NCBI GenBank assembly: GCA_030142905.1 | Contig: JASJOG010000046.1 | Location: 258,501-322,500, forward strand | Direction: 5' to 3' | Origin: Heliopora coerulea | Taxonomy: Eukaryota; Cnidaria; Anthozoa; Scleralcyonacea; Helioporidae | Length of the DNA stretch: 64,000 bases | The notes under the pieces: model-generated | What the model saw: only the letters and a program-made list of their open reading frames with translations | Told to the model about the DNA's origin: nothing | The model's database searches: none | Translations under genes and position numbers: made by a program | In this document: one piece after another, positions 12,770-25,532 of the stretch | Layout: every line of letters starts with the position of its first letter | Position numbering within the stretch: position 1 is the first letter of the stretch

Positions 12770-14145
12770 TTCGTTCCTCATAGGTAAAAAACATTGCATT
12801 ATCTGTGACTCGACGTTGTTCACCGACTTTAGCCGTCGAGTCATCATCACCAACATCATATCACTCACTCTTCATTTTCGGTCATCAGTCGAAATGGAAC
12901 ATGAATCAGCGGAATATAAAACAGATCAGTGGAATAGAAAAAGCCGTCGGGATTCGGGTTCATGCTGCTTAAAACGCTCATCTGTTCAAAACCTGTTGAA
13001 AGGATTTCAATTTTTGTTACAACGTTCGTCCAACGTCACTTATATAGACGATATTCTAACATTGCTCCATGTTGTAAGTCTCTACGTCTTCTTACGAAGC
13101 TTCCTTCGACGCTTCCTACCTCATCGTGGGAGAGTGGGAAACCAGAGCCAGGTTCTCTTCACTAAAAGGTTTAGTTGTATTGGCAAAGTTCCCCCCAACT
13201 CAAATTTCCCCCAACAATAACATGCTCTCAAAAAAGCCACGTTTCAGCGATCCCAAAATCAATACTTTTTTTTAAAGAAAAATTTAGAACTGCAAAGTCT
13301 TCATTGCCAAAACTGGTGAACGGTGGCATTTTATGCGAAAATCCGAGAACAAATGCGTGATACCAAACACTGAATTGAATTTCTTCCAACCCCAAAGTCC
13401 GCCCGTTTCTACCGTATCCATATCGCAAAATTTGATGCCATATACTTGACTTAATTGTAGCTAGTAAGATGTAGGCTATATGAGGCTGTATGAATATCCT
13501 GGTACTGCCTCCATTTGATGACCTTTTGCACAAAAGCTGCTGAAAGTTGTGTAATTTTGAACTGCACGTTCTACTTTTGTTAGAACTGGATAAATCGATT
13601 TAGAACTGCACATTTTGTGTAGAACTACACGTTAAAGAAAACGTTGTCCAAAATTTCGTTCTGCAAATTGTTAGCGTGTGTTGTATTTTGGGGCAATGGT
13701 CGAAACCGTTGAGGGACGTCAGTCGCAAACGTGGGATTATTCGGTACACAGCCATAGCACATATAACATAGTAGCTGCGTTAGTATTGGTAAAATAATTC
13801 ACATCTTTTTCCTATATAATTTAAAATATCAACCAGTATAATTTCTCACAAAATATTACAAAGTTTTTATCCCCATTCGTGAGGAGACAAGCTTAGTAAA
13901 TGTTGAGAAAGTTGTTTAACGAAAATTTCACGGTAAAAATACTCGACATTCGTTACAATACCGTGCCACATTTGTTGCCCGACTGACATTGGCAAAAAGT
14001 TGGCGACACTTACGTTGAAAACTCGAACTACAATGGAAATAGAAGTTTTTGTGCAGTAAATTCGTGTCTTCATAAATTTGTATGACTTTGAGATTGACTT
14101 TTCGGATCACTAATATATGTAATTATATGTTACCCGAGAGAATTA
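12770..14145. other. No gene supported
   Basis: The longest frame (12747-13220, plus) starts inside the FB2 right arm and shows no family motif. Frames on minus at 13228-13533 and 13867-14110 also have no recognisable content. The words AGAACTGCA and AGAACTACACG recur around 13.55-13.63 kb. Confidence 0.4.
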
Positions 14146-14149
14146 TCTT

Positions 14150-14720
14150 CTCTTTAATCTTATCTTCAGTTTAGTAGCTTGTGCTTTTCTTTATAAAATT
14201 TGTATTGGGTTTTGGCAAAGTATAGTTAAGATTATTGCTGCGTAGGCTATAATTAGCGTTATTATTCACATTGAACATACTGGTTGTACTATCTGGTAAC
14301 TCATGCGTAATTTTATGGATAAATATTGCCTTATTATGTTTCCTTCGCTCGTCTACTGGTTACCAACCAAGCTCATCTAAAATTTCACTCGACCTTATGT
14401 CATGATTTTCCTGTTGTGATCCTTGCGGCCCTGTTTTTCAATTTTTGGAGTCTTTCTGGGAGATAAGTATGACAGTCTTCCCAGACAAGACTACAGTAAT
14501 CAAAGTGCGATATGATTGTGACATGTACATTGACCATCGCACTTTTTGGGACAAAGTTTTTTTATTCGACGAAGCATTTTGATAGCTTTGGAAACTTTAG
14601 TAACAATTTTGTTAAACTGATTTTTCCAAAGTAGCTGGTCAACAATTATAACACCCAATGTATTGAAGTTATATACTCGTTTGATATTGGTTTGGCCTAA
14701 TTTTATTTCGGGATCGAATT
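14150..14720 (-). pseudogene. LINE reverse transcriptase remnant, minus strand
   Basis: Read on the minus strand in different frames, the region gives three ordered blocks of a non-LTR polymerase C-terminal half. The first is LGVIIVDQLLW followed by KVSKAIKMLRRIKKL, from about 14545-14690. The second is FDYCSLVWEDC with LPERLQKLKNRAARITTGKS, about 14400-14515. The third is SSEILDELGW. These correspond to the LGV-I-D, FDYCS-VW and LQKLQNRAARV blocks of CR1/L2-like polymerases. Frame changes and stops between the blocks show a dead copy. The 5' half and endonuclease are missing. Confidence 0.85.
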
Positions 14721-14724
14721 ATAT

Positions 14725-16870
14725 AATAAATCAATATTTAAATACGAATCAAACGTATGTTAAATGTGTCTTTCAGTCGCACTAAACTGAGGAAGTTAAT
14801 TCGTCTGACCTTTTTTCCGTTCTCATGCGAGACTGACACATTAGTTGTCTGAGACGATCAATGCTTCACAAGTGAATTCGTGTAAAAACAGGCAACGACT
14901 CTCTTGCGACATTTGTTTGAATTTGTCTTTCTTGGTCTTATCGAAGCAAACCTCTTGGATTATTTATGGAAAAGATTTCATTTCCTGAGTGTCCAAAATA
15001 GAGTATAAATACAAAAGGACAATAGACAGCCATTTGGGCGAAGCCTGTCCAGAACGCCCATTCATTTAATCACATGCCGATGAACGTTTATTTAGCGCGC
15101 AGCTGAGCAAAAGACGCCCAATACCCCCCAGATGTTATCACTCCTGTGTTCATTTGACGAAAACTAGGCTCCTTGGGTCATTTATACTTTAGTGCGTTGA
15201 CTGTCTTCCTGAGAAGATTTCTGTTCCATATGAACTCTCACAAACCCAAATGTTTATATGTAAATCGGGTTTAAATATGACTCATACAAGATTCGCCGAG
15301 TAGTTCCTTTTAAGTTAACTTCCACTTCCTTCCCATACTCAACAGTTGGCACTTTCAATTTGCTTAAAAAATAACACGTGACGATATAAGCCCCATATTT
15401 TCAAACACCAGCGTGATCTTTCATGGCTTGTACGCTTGCTGTTATCTTTCAGTCTTTAACTTTAATATACGTATGTTTCCCGGGATAAAAATGTCCAAGG
15501 GTCGTACATCCTTCTAATCGATAAGTCTCCCGGCTTTTTGCTTATATCACTGGGCTGACCTCTCGTGAAAGATAAATAAGTAGCAAAGATTGAAACATCC
15601 TGTAAGTATGGAAAATAACTACTAATATTTACCTCGTTGACTTGAACGACGGCGTCCTTGAAAATTTCAGCATTTAAAGAAACCACGGTTGATTGACCAC
15701 CGTGCTTGACACTTGTGGCTTGTTTTATGGCTCCAAAAACTCTCCGGTTCTTCTAAATAGACTGTGGTCTCGGGTTCAATTCAACCTGAAGTAACAGCTA
15801 TTTACACTTTCGTCTTTAAGACGTGAAAATGGTCTGGGTGACGTTGTATGCAGAACGGCGACGGTATTGAGAATGCTTTGGAGAATAAAAATTACTCATT
15901 CTCTTCGTTTTGTATGAAGAATTCTTTTGTTTGAAGGACGTCGTGGATCCTAAGGTATCTATTAATGCGATGTGCCACGTTTACGTCAGATATGTCTAAG
16001 AAAACTTACTAAGGTGTCTGAGATTTCTAAGAATATATCTACTGTCTCTGCTAGGATTTGAAGAGTAAACCTTTCGAATATGGTCAGCAAATTTTCTACT
16101 TGTTGTCCTAAATTATGTGTTTAACTCCGGGGAGGTTCTTTTCGATTTTGACGTCAATGCGTGGCTGTCTTTTATCCCTTTTACATCATGACGTCAAAAT
16201 TTAAACGAAATTTGCGCTGTATAGCAACTTTGAGCTGACGAGCAAACTTTAAATTCGCAACATCCAGAGTCGAGAAGTCGGTGAACACGTTATTTTTCGA
16301 GAAGAAGAGCAAACATTAAAATATACGCATGTCTAAACGGTGTACTTAACGGCCTTTTGTTTAAGTTATTTATTTTTTGATAACAGTTTCGCCATTTTTG
16401 TTCGCCTTATCTCAGTTATCTGATTGAAACACTGATGGGTTGTAAGGGTTGGAGAGAGTTGCAGACCGAGCTGGTCTGGGTTCAACTAGTCGTACTTCGA
16501 TTTAGGTTAAAATTATTCCAGGTAGTATCTTGACCGGCGATCAACCACTCCTGGGATAGCTTGCACCCTTCTCACCATTCAGTTGTGGGAAAAAAGGACT
16601 TACCATCCATGGACGTGAGTTAAAGTTTGGGAAGGCGTGGGTATGGATGACTTTGCTACTCTACAGAAACTGGCGTCGTGGTGACCGCCAAGCAAGAGCG
16701 CTACGGCTCATTGTCGAGTCGTATCGGTCTCTTCGAACTACAGTCTTGGATCAGTGGGCTTGCACTAATTATATACGACACTTGATTACTTAGTATTTCA
16801 TCCTGGTAATTGATTAATTTTACTGGCATTTGTGCGATATACGTAGAAAATGCCGAAGCTTGGTAATATC
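14725..16870. other. No firm gene; one weak candidate exon
   Basis: A 120-nt minus-strand frame (15633-15752) is bounded by AG and GT in phase 0-0, but lacks a good polypyrimidine tract and matches nothing I know. Two TGACGTCA palindromes lie at 16149 and 16189. 16.44-16.75 kb has the texture of an old repeat, without a name I can give. Confidence 0.35.
16149..16196. promoter_or_regulatory. Two CRE-like TGACGTCA palindromes 40 bp apart
   Basis: Perfect TGACGTCA octamers at 16149-16156 and 16189-16196, each in a TTTTGACGTCA context facing the other, so they also form a short inverted repeat. TGACGTCA is the CREB/ATF consensus. No gene start is visible nearby, so they may belong to a small inverted-repeat element rather than a promoter. 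Confidence 0.3.
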
Positions 16871-16873
16871 TTC

Positions 16874-17100
16874 GATGGTTGATGAACGTTTGTCAAGCTC
16901 TAACCTCAGAAACACGATTTCTGACCTCCAGACGAGGATCTAGCCAGCAACCTTCTGATGACCGGTGAGACACTTTAACCATTGAGCTACCGAGACTCAA
17001 ATGGCGAGCTTCATCAGATGGTTGCGGGTTCAATCTCCGTCTGGGGATCCAGAAGTCGTCTTCTGAGGTTAGAGTTTGACGGACGTTCATCAATCATCGT
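16874..17100. repeat. Two SINE family 2 copies in inverted orientation
   Basis: A minus-strand copy (16874-17010) has the tail at the left and CGGTGAGACAC with ATTGAGCTACCGAGACTC at the right. It abuts a 5'-truncated plus-strand copy (about 17012-17098) with GGTTGCGGGTTCAATCTCCG, GTCTGGGG and the tail TTTGACGGACGTTCATCAATC. Tails face outward. The pair can form a hairpin. Confidence 0.8.
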
Positions 17101-17104
17101 CACT

Positions 17105-20100
17105 GAAATTTAATATAAAGTTAATTTTATTTCGCTATTTAAAATAGGAATCTGCCATGATCCAGCAGCGGCCATCTTGATCTTATTGGTCCTCCCCGCA
17201 CCTTTTATCTAAGTCGGGCCAGCATGTTCAGGATAATGTTCGCTCTTGTGGAATAGAGGACAATTAGTCAAATTTAAAGTAAAACTACTTAATAAAAATA
17301 CTTGGCAGCTATAGAGACCGGGAAAAAAATACATCAGTATTGAATACTATCGTGTACTTCTCCATGAAAACGGAATACGTGCTGCGGAGGTAGCGTGTGA
17401 ACTCTCGAAGACCACTCGGAATTTGCGGAATGAAAGTGCAAAATAGAAAGGAGAAAGGGTTGATTTGTAGAGAGAACCCGTTTAGCACAGTGAAGCGCAC
17501 TGTAGGTAGGTAAAAAAAAGATAAAAAGTATATAATGAAACTAGGAAATACAGTGAGAAGAGAGATTGACATTTCGAGAGCAAGCCCTTCATCACGGTGA
17601 ATCTGATGAAGCACTTTCGTTAATTCATAACGCCAGTCTCTTTTTTTCTGTTGTCAGTTCTGTTCCACTGCCTTTCACTGTTCTTCAGCTGTTCTGTTTT
17701 GGTTTCAAACCCTAAGGCTTTGGTTGCCTATTCATTGCCATCCTTGCTCTTCATTGCTTTTAAGTTTATGTCCTCAGTAGTAAAGACAGAAACAAAGATA
17801 TTGAATGTTTCTCCTCTCTCGCTCGCATTTTCCCAGCTAATTTAATTCATTGCTGTGTCTTCTCTCGTATTTGCTTTTCTCTTTATGAATCATTTGTGAA
17901 ATCCAGACAAAAACCAAACAGGAACGTCCTTTAATATGTTTACTTTAGACCCCATAGTTCTCCCAGCGAAGTTTTAGTGGACGCAGGCGACAAACTATTT
18001 CAAAATTTAGGTACATTGTATTAAATCTATCTTAAACACCTGAGGATGGAGATGAGTGAAACCCGAACTGACCTAAACCATATCGAAATAATGTTGTTTG
18101 AGTATTCACCCATGGATTGGACCTTTTAATATCAGATCAACAAGAAGCGGATTCGTCTTTGTATCGTACGGCTCTAGTTTCCCCTTTCCCATGCTTAAGA
18201 GTTGCTCTTGAACTCATTATTATGAATATTAACTATTATTAAAAAAGCTGTGTTAATACTTTGTCGTTCAGTAATTGTTTTTCTCAGCCAAATAAGAAGA
18301 GATTTACTTTGGCTGGATATTTTGTTCCTGATTTTCTTCCGCGGTAGTTCAAAGAAGTCCATACCTAACGAGATATACGTACCTAAGCTCAGAGGTCAGT
18401 TGTACGTGATACAAGAAGGCCAGGGGTGAAAGGCGTGAACCGAACTTATTGATGATTTAGCGTCATAACTAAACTGTCGTCTGCTGATGTCAGAACGGGC
18501 TTTCTCGCATCCATTTCAACACGGCATTCTAATTTCCCATGCGTGTACTTATACTTAACGTGCTTCGTGGTTTCCGTAATATTTGAGTACATAGATCTTG
18601 TGATATTATAACCCTCCATGTCCACGTTGTTTAGTTCCTAAAAATCTTGTTTAAAACCTGTTTCATGTTTGGCAAGGGATTCTGCTCTCTTACTAATTAT
18701 TCCGGATTCGTTCGAGGTTTTTTAGCCAACTATTTCTCGAACTACCTAAAAGAATGTGAAGTTGTAGATCAAATTTGAGCTTATCTCGCTTCACCGTTTG
18801 GCCATAAATACGAATGACTCATATATATCTCACTTATGTATATATATGCCATGAAATCGTCAATAATATTGCTTAGGGTTAGGTAATATATGGTGGCCTA
18901 TGTGCTCACCGTTCTTGAAGAGTTAATTACTAATCGATAGGCTCGCTCATACGTTTGTGTGTGAAGTTTGTATAACTGGAAGGTAGGTATTCCTTGATTT
19001 TTCTGGCCAGAAAACGTCCTGGCTTGTTTACGTTATGCGGAAATGTTTACGGAAATAATTCCTTTCAACGACCTGGCATGGTGGCAAAAGCGCCAATGAT
19101 TGTGTCCTTCTCTTCACGTTGGAAAAACACTTCTATGTCACCCTTACAGTATTGAATATATTATTATATCGAGTAAAGCTCATCGACCGAGTCATCGACA
19201 AACAAGCAGTCATAACATTCTGACAGCTACAGTAGTTTATCATACAAATAATATAGTGCACTATTTACCGTTCGAGTTGTACTTATAAGATGAGAGAAAA
19301 TCGCTAATCGTAGATTGAGTTCACTTTCTATCATAAGTAGGAAATATGGTCGCATGAGCAGAACTGTTATATTCCTTCTTGAAAAAGCCAAAATTCTACC
19401 TTTGATATAGCATCTTCCAAAAGTGAATAGTAACCATCTTCTAACTTTACGTATCGACTTTGATAGTTATTGCGCATGTATTGTCATCGACATTCCGAAG
19501 CACCTAGAGGAAATCGCAATTATAGTTCACTGCGGTTTAACCCTTTTTTTCCGTATTAAAAACATATTTACCCCAAACGTTGTGTCAGATTGTTTTTATG
19601 CATTTATGCTCATTTCCTTTTCCGAAACGAGTTTCCCGCGCGAACTTATCTGTAATCATATTTGGACATTCAGTTGCGTATATACATACTTAAGTTTTTT
19701 ATGCGTCAAAACGGTTAATATACCTGTTGACAAGAAATTCGACATAATTGTTGCATGTGACATTCAATGTTCTGCTGCAGAAAGTGCAGTTGGTTTTTTC
19801 AACGTTTTTGTATGCTTTTCCTAAACTCACTATTCAGATCTAAACACAAATTCGCATCAGAATACTTCCAAAAATCCCCGAAAGCGCTATGCATCTCGTA
19901 ATTCCTTTGTCGTGGTAATGCAACCTGTGAAAGAGATCGTAAAAGTTGACCTATCAAGGTATTGATAGGTAAGTCACTGATGCATGCGTTACTCAACGCC
20001 GTTCCCAAGATCATGTCGTATCTGATGTGCATTGCCTTTATAACATTACAGCCGGTAAATTTTTAGGGCAAACATAACTGATGTCATGCGCCACCTAAAA

Positions 20101-22475
20101 TTAATATTCGAGGATTAACTAAATCACACGTGATGCATTTCCCTTACGCCTTAACTCAATAATTCTAATCGTATTTGCGCCTTACCTGAGTTTTTGCAAC
20201 TTAAAACTGTTAAGTAAGACTTTATGAAAAACTTCCCTCCAAGGCCTTCTATTCTGCAATTCATCGAAGAGAAAAGTCGGTTTTTATATAACATATTTTT
20301 GATTATGTTAACTATTTGTTCCTATCAGATCTCTGAATTTTGACGTGATTCTGTAATGAGTGACCATAAAGCTCTTGAAGAAAGTGAGTTTCAAGAAGGG
20401 TTTTTTTTTTTTTGCATACCAGCATAGCTCTCCTCTGACCCGGAGAGCTATGCTGGCGGGAGTAACTCTCCTGGCAGGTCTAACCAAGCCAGACAGGTCA
20501 ATGGATAGGAGCCAGACAAAAACGTAATCGCTGTGAGGAGTAAACTTCATCCTGGGGTAGGCAGCAGTTTTCCAGTAACATAGCTTGGCAAGTACCAACA
20601 GACCGATACACTGGCTTGTTATGCTTTGATCGATGGCGGAAGATGATCGACACAGTCAACCACAACGGCATGGATCAACCAATTCACTTTAGTTGAATAC
20701 TGCGGTTGTCAGTAGGATTTGCGACCACTAACACTGAAACCATACTAGCACTAGTGTGACAGCAATTGAAAGACATCGTCCGAGATAGCTCGAAATAGAT
20801 AAATAGATAGCTGAACTTTGTCATATTGGAAATGTTTTCCTTAAAGATCTGTTCCTTTCTTAAATTTATTTCTAAATACTTATAAAGAAGGTCGAGGTTC
20901 ATTCCATAAACTCGATCATTTTTCAATAATTGTCCTCAGTTCATAGTTTTTCATGAAGCTAATTTACATTTAAGATAACTTACACATTGATATATGACTT
21001 TTCAAGCCCCACAGAATAGGAAATCACTTGAGTCTCTGAGGGGTGTAGCTAGTATTTTCTTGAATTGAGGAAAATAATTGCCTTAATAGTTTCATATATT
21101 AAGTATTTCCTAACGTTAATTTTTTTTTATCAAATATGGATCGCAGAAGTAGAAACATTGTCATTAAGGATCTGTTAATTTCTACATTAAAAGGGATGCA
21201 AAAAATGCCGCACCCATTGGAAGCCTCTAAAAACCACGTTTCTCATTAAAAACAAAATCTTAGTTAACCTTCTAGTTAAAACTGTTTGGTACTAATAACA
21301 TTTCATGTATGTATGTTGTTTTTACATAACCATTTATTGCAAAGTATAGAACGGAACATCCTAAATAAAGTGAAAAAATAATCTTCCCTGAAGGTACTAT
21401 TGGACTGAGCGGAGGAGTTTGATGAAGTTCGGGTAAGGGTGATATTTACCTAAAGTGTATAAACACCGAGAACTCGACTGAAAAATAACATATCTGTTTA
21501 TAATAAAAAAAAGTAGTGGAAACCAGTTCAAGCAACAAGTTGAAGCCAATTCCGTGGTTCTTTCTAACCATGTCATGCGCTTTATTTAGAAGAATTAAAC
21601 CGAGTCAAAAGAATAATTTGGTTATTCAAATGCAAATAACAATGGCTATTCTCATAAACTATCGCGGAAAGGTCTCCCTCCAACTTTTCAAACGACAGTT
21701 GGCAATTCTATTAGTGAGAAAAATCTCGTACCATGTTCAGTGACGTAGTTTATGGGGTGTGCGAAAAAACAGAAAATTCGGGCGAAATTTGGTTTGGTAA
21801 GGTTGCTCAAAATCCCCTTGGGTACTGGTTTACATTTAATTTACATATTAGGGCTGCCGAGGCGAGGGTGCACCATACATGGCTTGATTACTTGTCGAAT
21901 TAAATTCGGGTAATTTTTGAATGGATACGATATTCGGGCAAATTAGGCTGGATACCCCCCAATCAAAATGGGTTAATTGCGCCCCTGATCTCGTTCTATC
22001 GTTTACGGAAATGTTTACGGATGTAGCTCAAAGTCACCTCATACTGAATTGTGCGTCTTTTACGTTCTGTCTTTAATGTGGTTGCAAATAGTTCTTCGGT
22101 GTTACGTGGGATTGTGATTTAAAAAATGAGACTATAAGGACGTCTTGGAACTCCGTTTGTTTCTAAAAAACTAAGTTAAATTAACAGTAATGAGTGGCTA
22201 ATTTATTACATGAGGGCAAGGTTTGTTGGGGTAAGAGTTAGTTATTTGTGCAGAAACGCGGGTTTCGTTTACATAAAGAGACAAAAAAACGAGCTTTGTG
22301 TAGGAAAATGCAAATAATTTTCAACTATCGACCGAACAAGGAAGGTCTATACAAAATGGCGTCGTTTCTGGTTCGCTTCCTTGTGTGTCCTTTGAGCTGT
22401 CTTCGTCCTTATCAGACTACATGGATGTACAGCATTTCAGTTGTTTTTGGTTATCTTTTCTTACTTCATTAATGG
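17105..22475. other. Gene-poor interval
   Basis: No recognisable exon. A degenerate hammerhead-like motif (TGATGA, GC-rich spacer, GAAATGTC) lies on minus at 17569-17596. A 15-bp hairpin with arms CCAGCATAGCTCTCC (20419) and GGAGAGCTATGCTGG (20442) follows a T-run. The open frame at 19423-19824 (133 codons) has no known motif and a non-ATG start. Otherwise AT-rich sequence. Confidence 0.4.
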
Positions 22476-22481
22476 ACGACA

Positions 22482-22735
22482 ATTTTTCCTCCTTTATCTA
22501 AGAATTTCAGTTTACATGACCAAACTTTGTCTGTAAGTTCTTCAACTAGTTGCTCTCAAATATGATTTCACCCCCTGTTATCTTAACAATTTCAGTTCAG
22601 ATAACCAAACTTTGTCTATACGTTTATTAATTAGTTATTTTTAACTATGACTTTTCCTACTTTATCTAAGATTTTCAGTTTACATGACCAAATTTTATCT
22701 CTAAGTTCTTCAATTACTTGTTTCCAATATATGCT
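22482..22735. repeat. Three imperfect ~85-bp tandem units
   Basis: Units start near 22482, 22568 and 22651. Each has a TTTTCCTCCTTTATCTAA-like start, TTCAGTTTACATGACCAAA, TTTGTCT and GTTCTTCAACTAGTT. Units 1 and 3 are closest; unit 2 differs more. Noncoding. Confidence 0.75.
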
Positions 22736-24940
22736 GTGAAAATTTCCCGCCAAACCTTGGTGGTTCGCCTGGACATAATGATACTTGACTGCCAAAGAAA
22801 TGAACTATCCTCACTTGACGCACAATATATTTTATGGAAAACGTTTGCTATAAAAGGCCACCTAACCAGTTCATAATTCACCGATGAGCAACCCAGCAGA
22901 CTATCAATACTAATCGGAACAGTAAAGATATCCAAAGGAGGCCGGTTCATAATTTAAAACGTGTATTATGTTGTCAAATTACCCTCAAGGCAACGCATCG
23001 GAATAGGGTACTTTGTAAAGAGAAGATTTCCCATTTTTTGGTCTTCACCGAGGCAAAGATTCTTTAGGAAAAGGTTCTCAAGTAAAACTGGCACCCAAAT
23101 GACTTGAAAGTGGTTCTTCTTTTTCTGTTTCATATGTTTTTGGTAATCTTTCAGTACAAACTCGATAATTCATTCCCACGGTTTTTCCACAGTTGATTCC
23201 TTCCTTGAGGCCTAGTTGTCAAGCTGAAGAACAACTAATGCTCACCGCCCAACATCGCTTATGCAGTGGCAACAATTTTCTAACTCGCACCCTTTCCGTC
23301 ACGCCCCAAGACTGAAATATCTTGAACTTTCTTCCCACCGCGTGTCTTGCCATTAGTTCATTTTCGACGGCGTTTTCCTTTCACTATTCAGATTTCCGAA
23401 AGTTATAATTAGTTTAGCTAGCTAACCTTTTAATTTTGGCGTCGAGCTAACTCCAGCATAACTTCGAAAAGAAAAAAAGACTTGGAAGATTTGGTTAAAC
23501 AGGCTTACAATCTTTATTGTATTCGAGGAAAATGTCTTGAAAGACCATTTGCTTTTGCCTATGTAGTGTTAAAATAGATCTTTCCGTTACATCGACAGTA
23601 ACTTTGCAAGACGTGCAAATATTTACCGGTTTCGCGTCTGGTGTATGTATATATTCATCTGTGGATAAAACATACAAAAATATCAATATTATGGTCAATA
23701 TACATTGAAGGTTATATCAAACTGCTCTTGAATTTCAGGCGCCTTTCTTCTCTCGTTAGAATTCTTGTGGCGAAAGGGAAGTTTCCCAAATAAGAAGGCC
23801 TTTGACAGTTCTTGTTGCTTCAAATAGAAGTCTCTTTACATAATACAACCCAGCGAGACGCTTACTCGAACTTTAATTACAAACAATGTCTTTTACTAAT
23901 CAATAATGAAGGCATTGAAGAAACAGTCTTTCGCCGAATTCAAAAGAAGAGCCATACTAACTTCCGTCCTTTTGTTCTTACCACTAAGCACACATATATT
24001 GGGCTCTCGTGAAGCGTTCATCGCGGTCAATTCTGTATTTAGATTGAGAAAGCATCTCTAAAGGAACGAACAATTCAGGAAAACGCGAGTGTGTCTTTAC
24101 GACAACGTTAAATATAAATTTAAAAAAAAAGCGTTTAATTTTTTAATTCAACGATACTTGATGTTTTATTTTAATCCCATTACCATCTTAAAAGCCTTGA
24201 TGGACATCCGGAAATGCATTTAAAAACTTATATCGGAATGTCAAAAGCTGGACTTTTAGTGTCTGTTGATTTACCCAAGACATACACCTATCTTTTCTGT
24301 TCAAGATCAACCTTTCGAAACAAACACCCCCAAGTACCCGAAATCCGTGGCGAAGCGGGTTCCTATTACTCTTTTAAATTGTCAATCCCGTGAATGACTT
24401 TTATTCAGACAAAGCGGGAGAGGTGAAGGACACTGCTGCGCGAATAAAAAACATGACCAGTTCGAAATTTCCTTGACTCGTTCAAACGGATTTCTTCTGG
24501 CGTGTCTTGGTGCCTGTCCTCACCCACCAATTGGGAGGTTCTCGAAAAGTGTGATTCTGTCAAACGGAGTTCGATTCGTGAAATGTTATTTTGCCTCTTC
24601 CAGGTTAAAACTCTCTATTCCACAGTCTACCTTAGTCTACGTGATGGAATAATATACCAAGTGACCCCACTCGACCCTCGCGTCCGGGACAGACATTTGG
24701 CACCGAATATGATTATTAAAACCAAAACTTGCCGTAAACAAATACAAAAACCTTGCGATTTTGAGTCGAAATAGGATCCTTCTGGGGCACAAAAAGTACT
24801 CCAAAATGAAGTCTTCGAAAGCACAGTCGGGTTTTCGGAGAGTGGTGGTTTGGTTGATGGGCTACGTCGATATGATGTCAAAGCTGGCTAATTTCTGTTT
24901 GATGTATCAGCAAGTTTGTAAAGGGATCTCGTTTGCTCCG
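22736..24940. other. No gene seen
   Basis: Short frames on both strands, none with recognisable domains or good splice sites. The interval just upstream of the phosphatase gene may contain distal regulatory sequence. Confidence 0.35.
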
Positions 24941-24953
24941 CCCATTCTGACCA

Positions 24954-25306
24954 TGACGTCAGGCCGCACCTCTGAATATTTTCTCTTGGGAAATTATAGT
25001 ATCCCCTAGGGAGTACTACCCCGACATGTTTTTATCTTACAAAGGAACGATATTTGTGCTTCACGTACGTTGCTGTTAACCACATCAACCTGTGACCCTA
25101 CACGGGCCTTACCACATTTACGGAAAGCAGATTATGGCCCTGTCGGAAATGACTCAACACGATTGGCAGTTATTTTTGGCAAATGAAGAGCAGTTGGGTT
25201 GTCCACGGCAACCGGGGATGGCCCAGCAGTGGGTAAGATGCCTGAGATTGTATTTGAAATTTTGATTGGCTCCCTGTTGAATAAAACTTCCGCCACGGAC
25301 GGAAAT
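24954..25306 (+). promoter_or_regulatory. Putative control region of the DUSP gene: CRE, ETS/AP-1, CCAAT
   Basis: Upstream of the phosphatase start I see TGACGTCA (24954-24961, CREB/ATF consensus). CGGAAATGACTCA (25144-25156) follows, in which an ETS-like GGAA directly abuts a full AP-1 site. Two ATTGG (inverted CCAAT) boxes lie at 25162 and 25265, ACTTCCG (ETS core on minus) at 25286-25292, and ACGGAAAT at 25299. ETS and AP-1 factors are targets of ERK signalling, and vertebrate DUSP6 is induced by ERK through ETS factors, so a feedback promoter is plausible. The transcription start is not determined. The GAAATGACTCA part could alternatively be an IRF/BATF-type composite. Confidence 0.45.
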
Positions 25307-25532
25307 CAGTGAGGAGAAGAAAGCTCAAGAAGAACGAGCAGAGTCAAAGTTGTTCATTCGTTCACTGGTATCAGCACCGTGAGATTCAGCAGCCAGGAGA
25401 TTAAGAAGTCAACAACTCTAGGAGATATTTTTATATATACATACATATATATATATATTTATATACAGCGAGACACGAGTCAAACACCAATTGGGTTAAG
25501 CAAGTAGTGGTCAAGCGACAATTTCTGTATCA

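Noticed and set aside
12747..13220. 157-codon open frame on plus
   Set aside because: Begins inside the FB2 inverted repeat, has no recognisable motif and no splice or start context.
18021..18058. Another hammerhead core (CTGAGGA ... GAAAC)
   Set aside because: Boxes are present but no stem II can be drawn between them, and no inverted repeat flanks them.
19423..19824. 133-codon open frame on plus
   Set aside because: Non-ATG start, no family resemblance; probably chance in a low-stop stretch.
22482..22735. CRISPR-like array
   Set aside because: Three long imperfect tandem units without constant spacers, in an animal genome.
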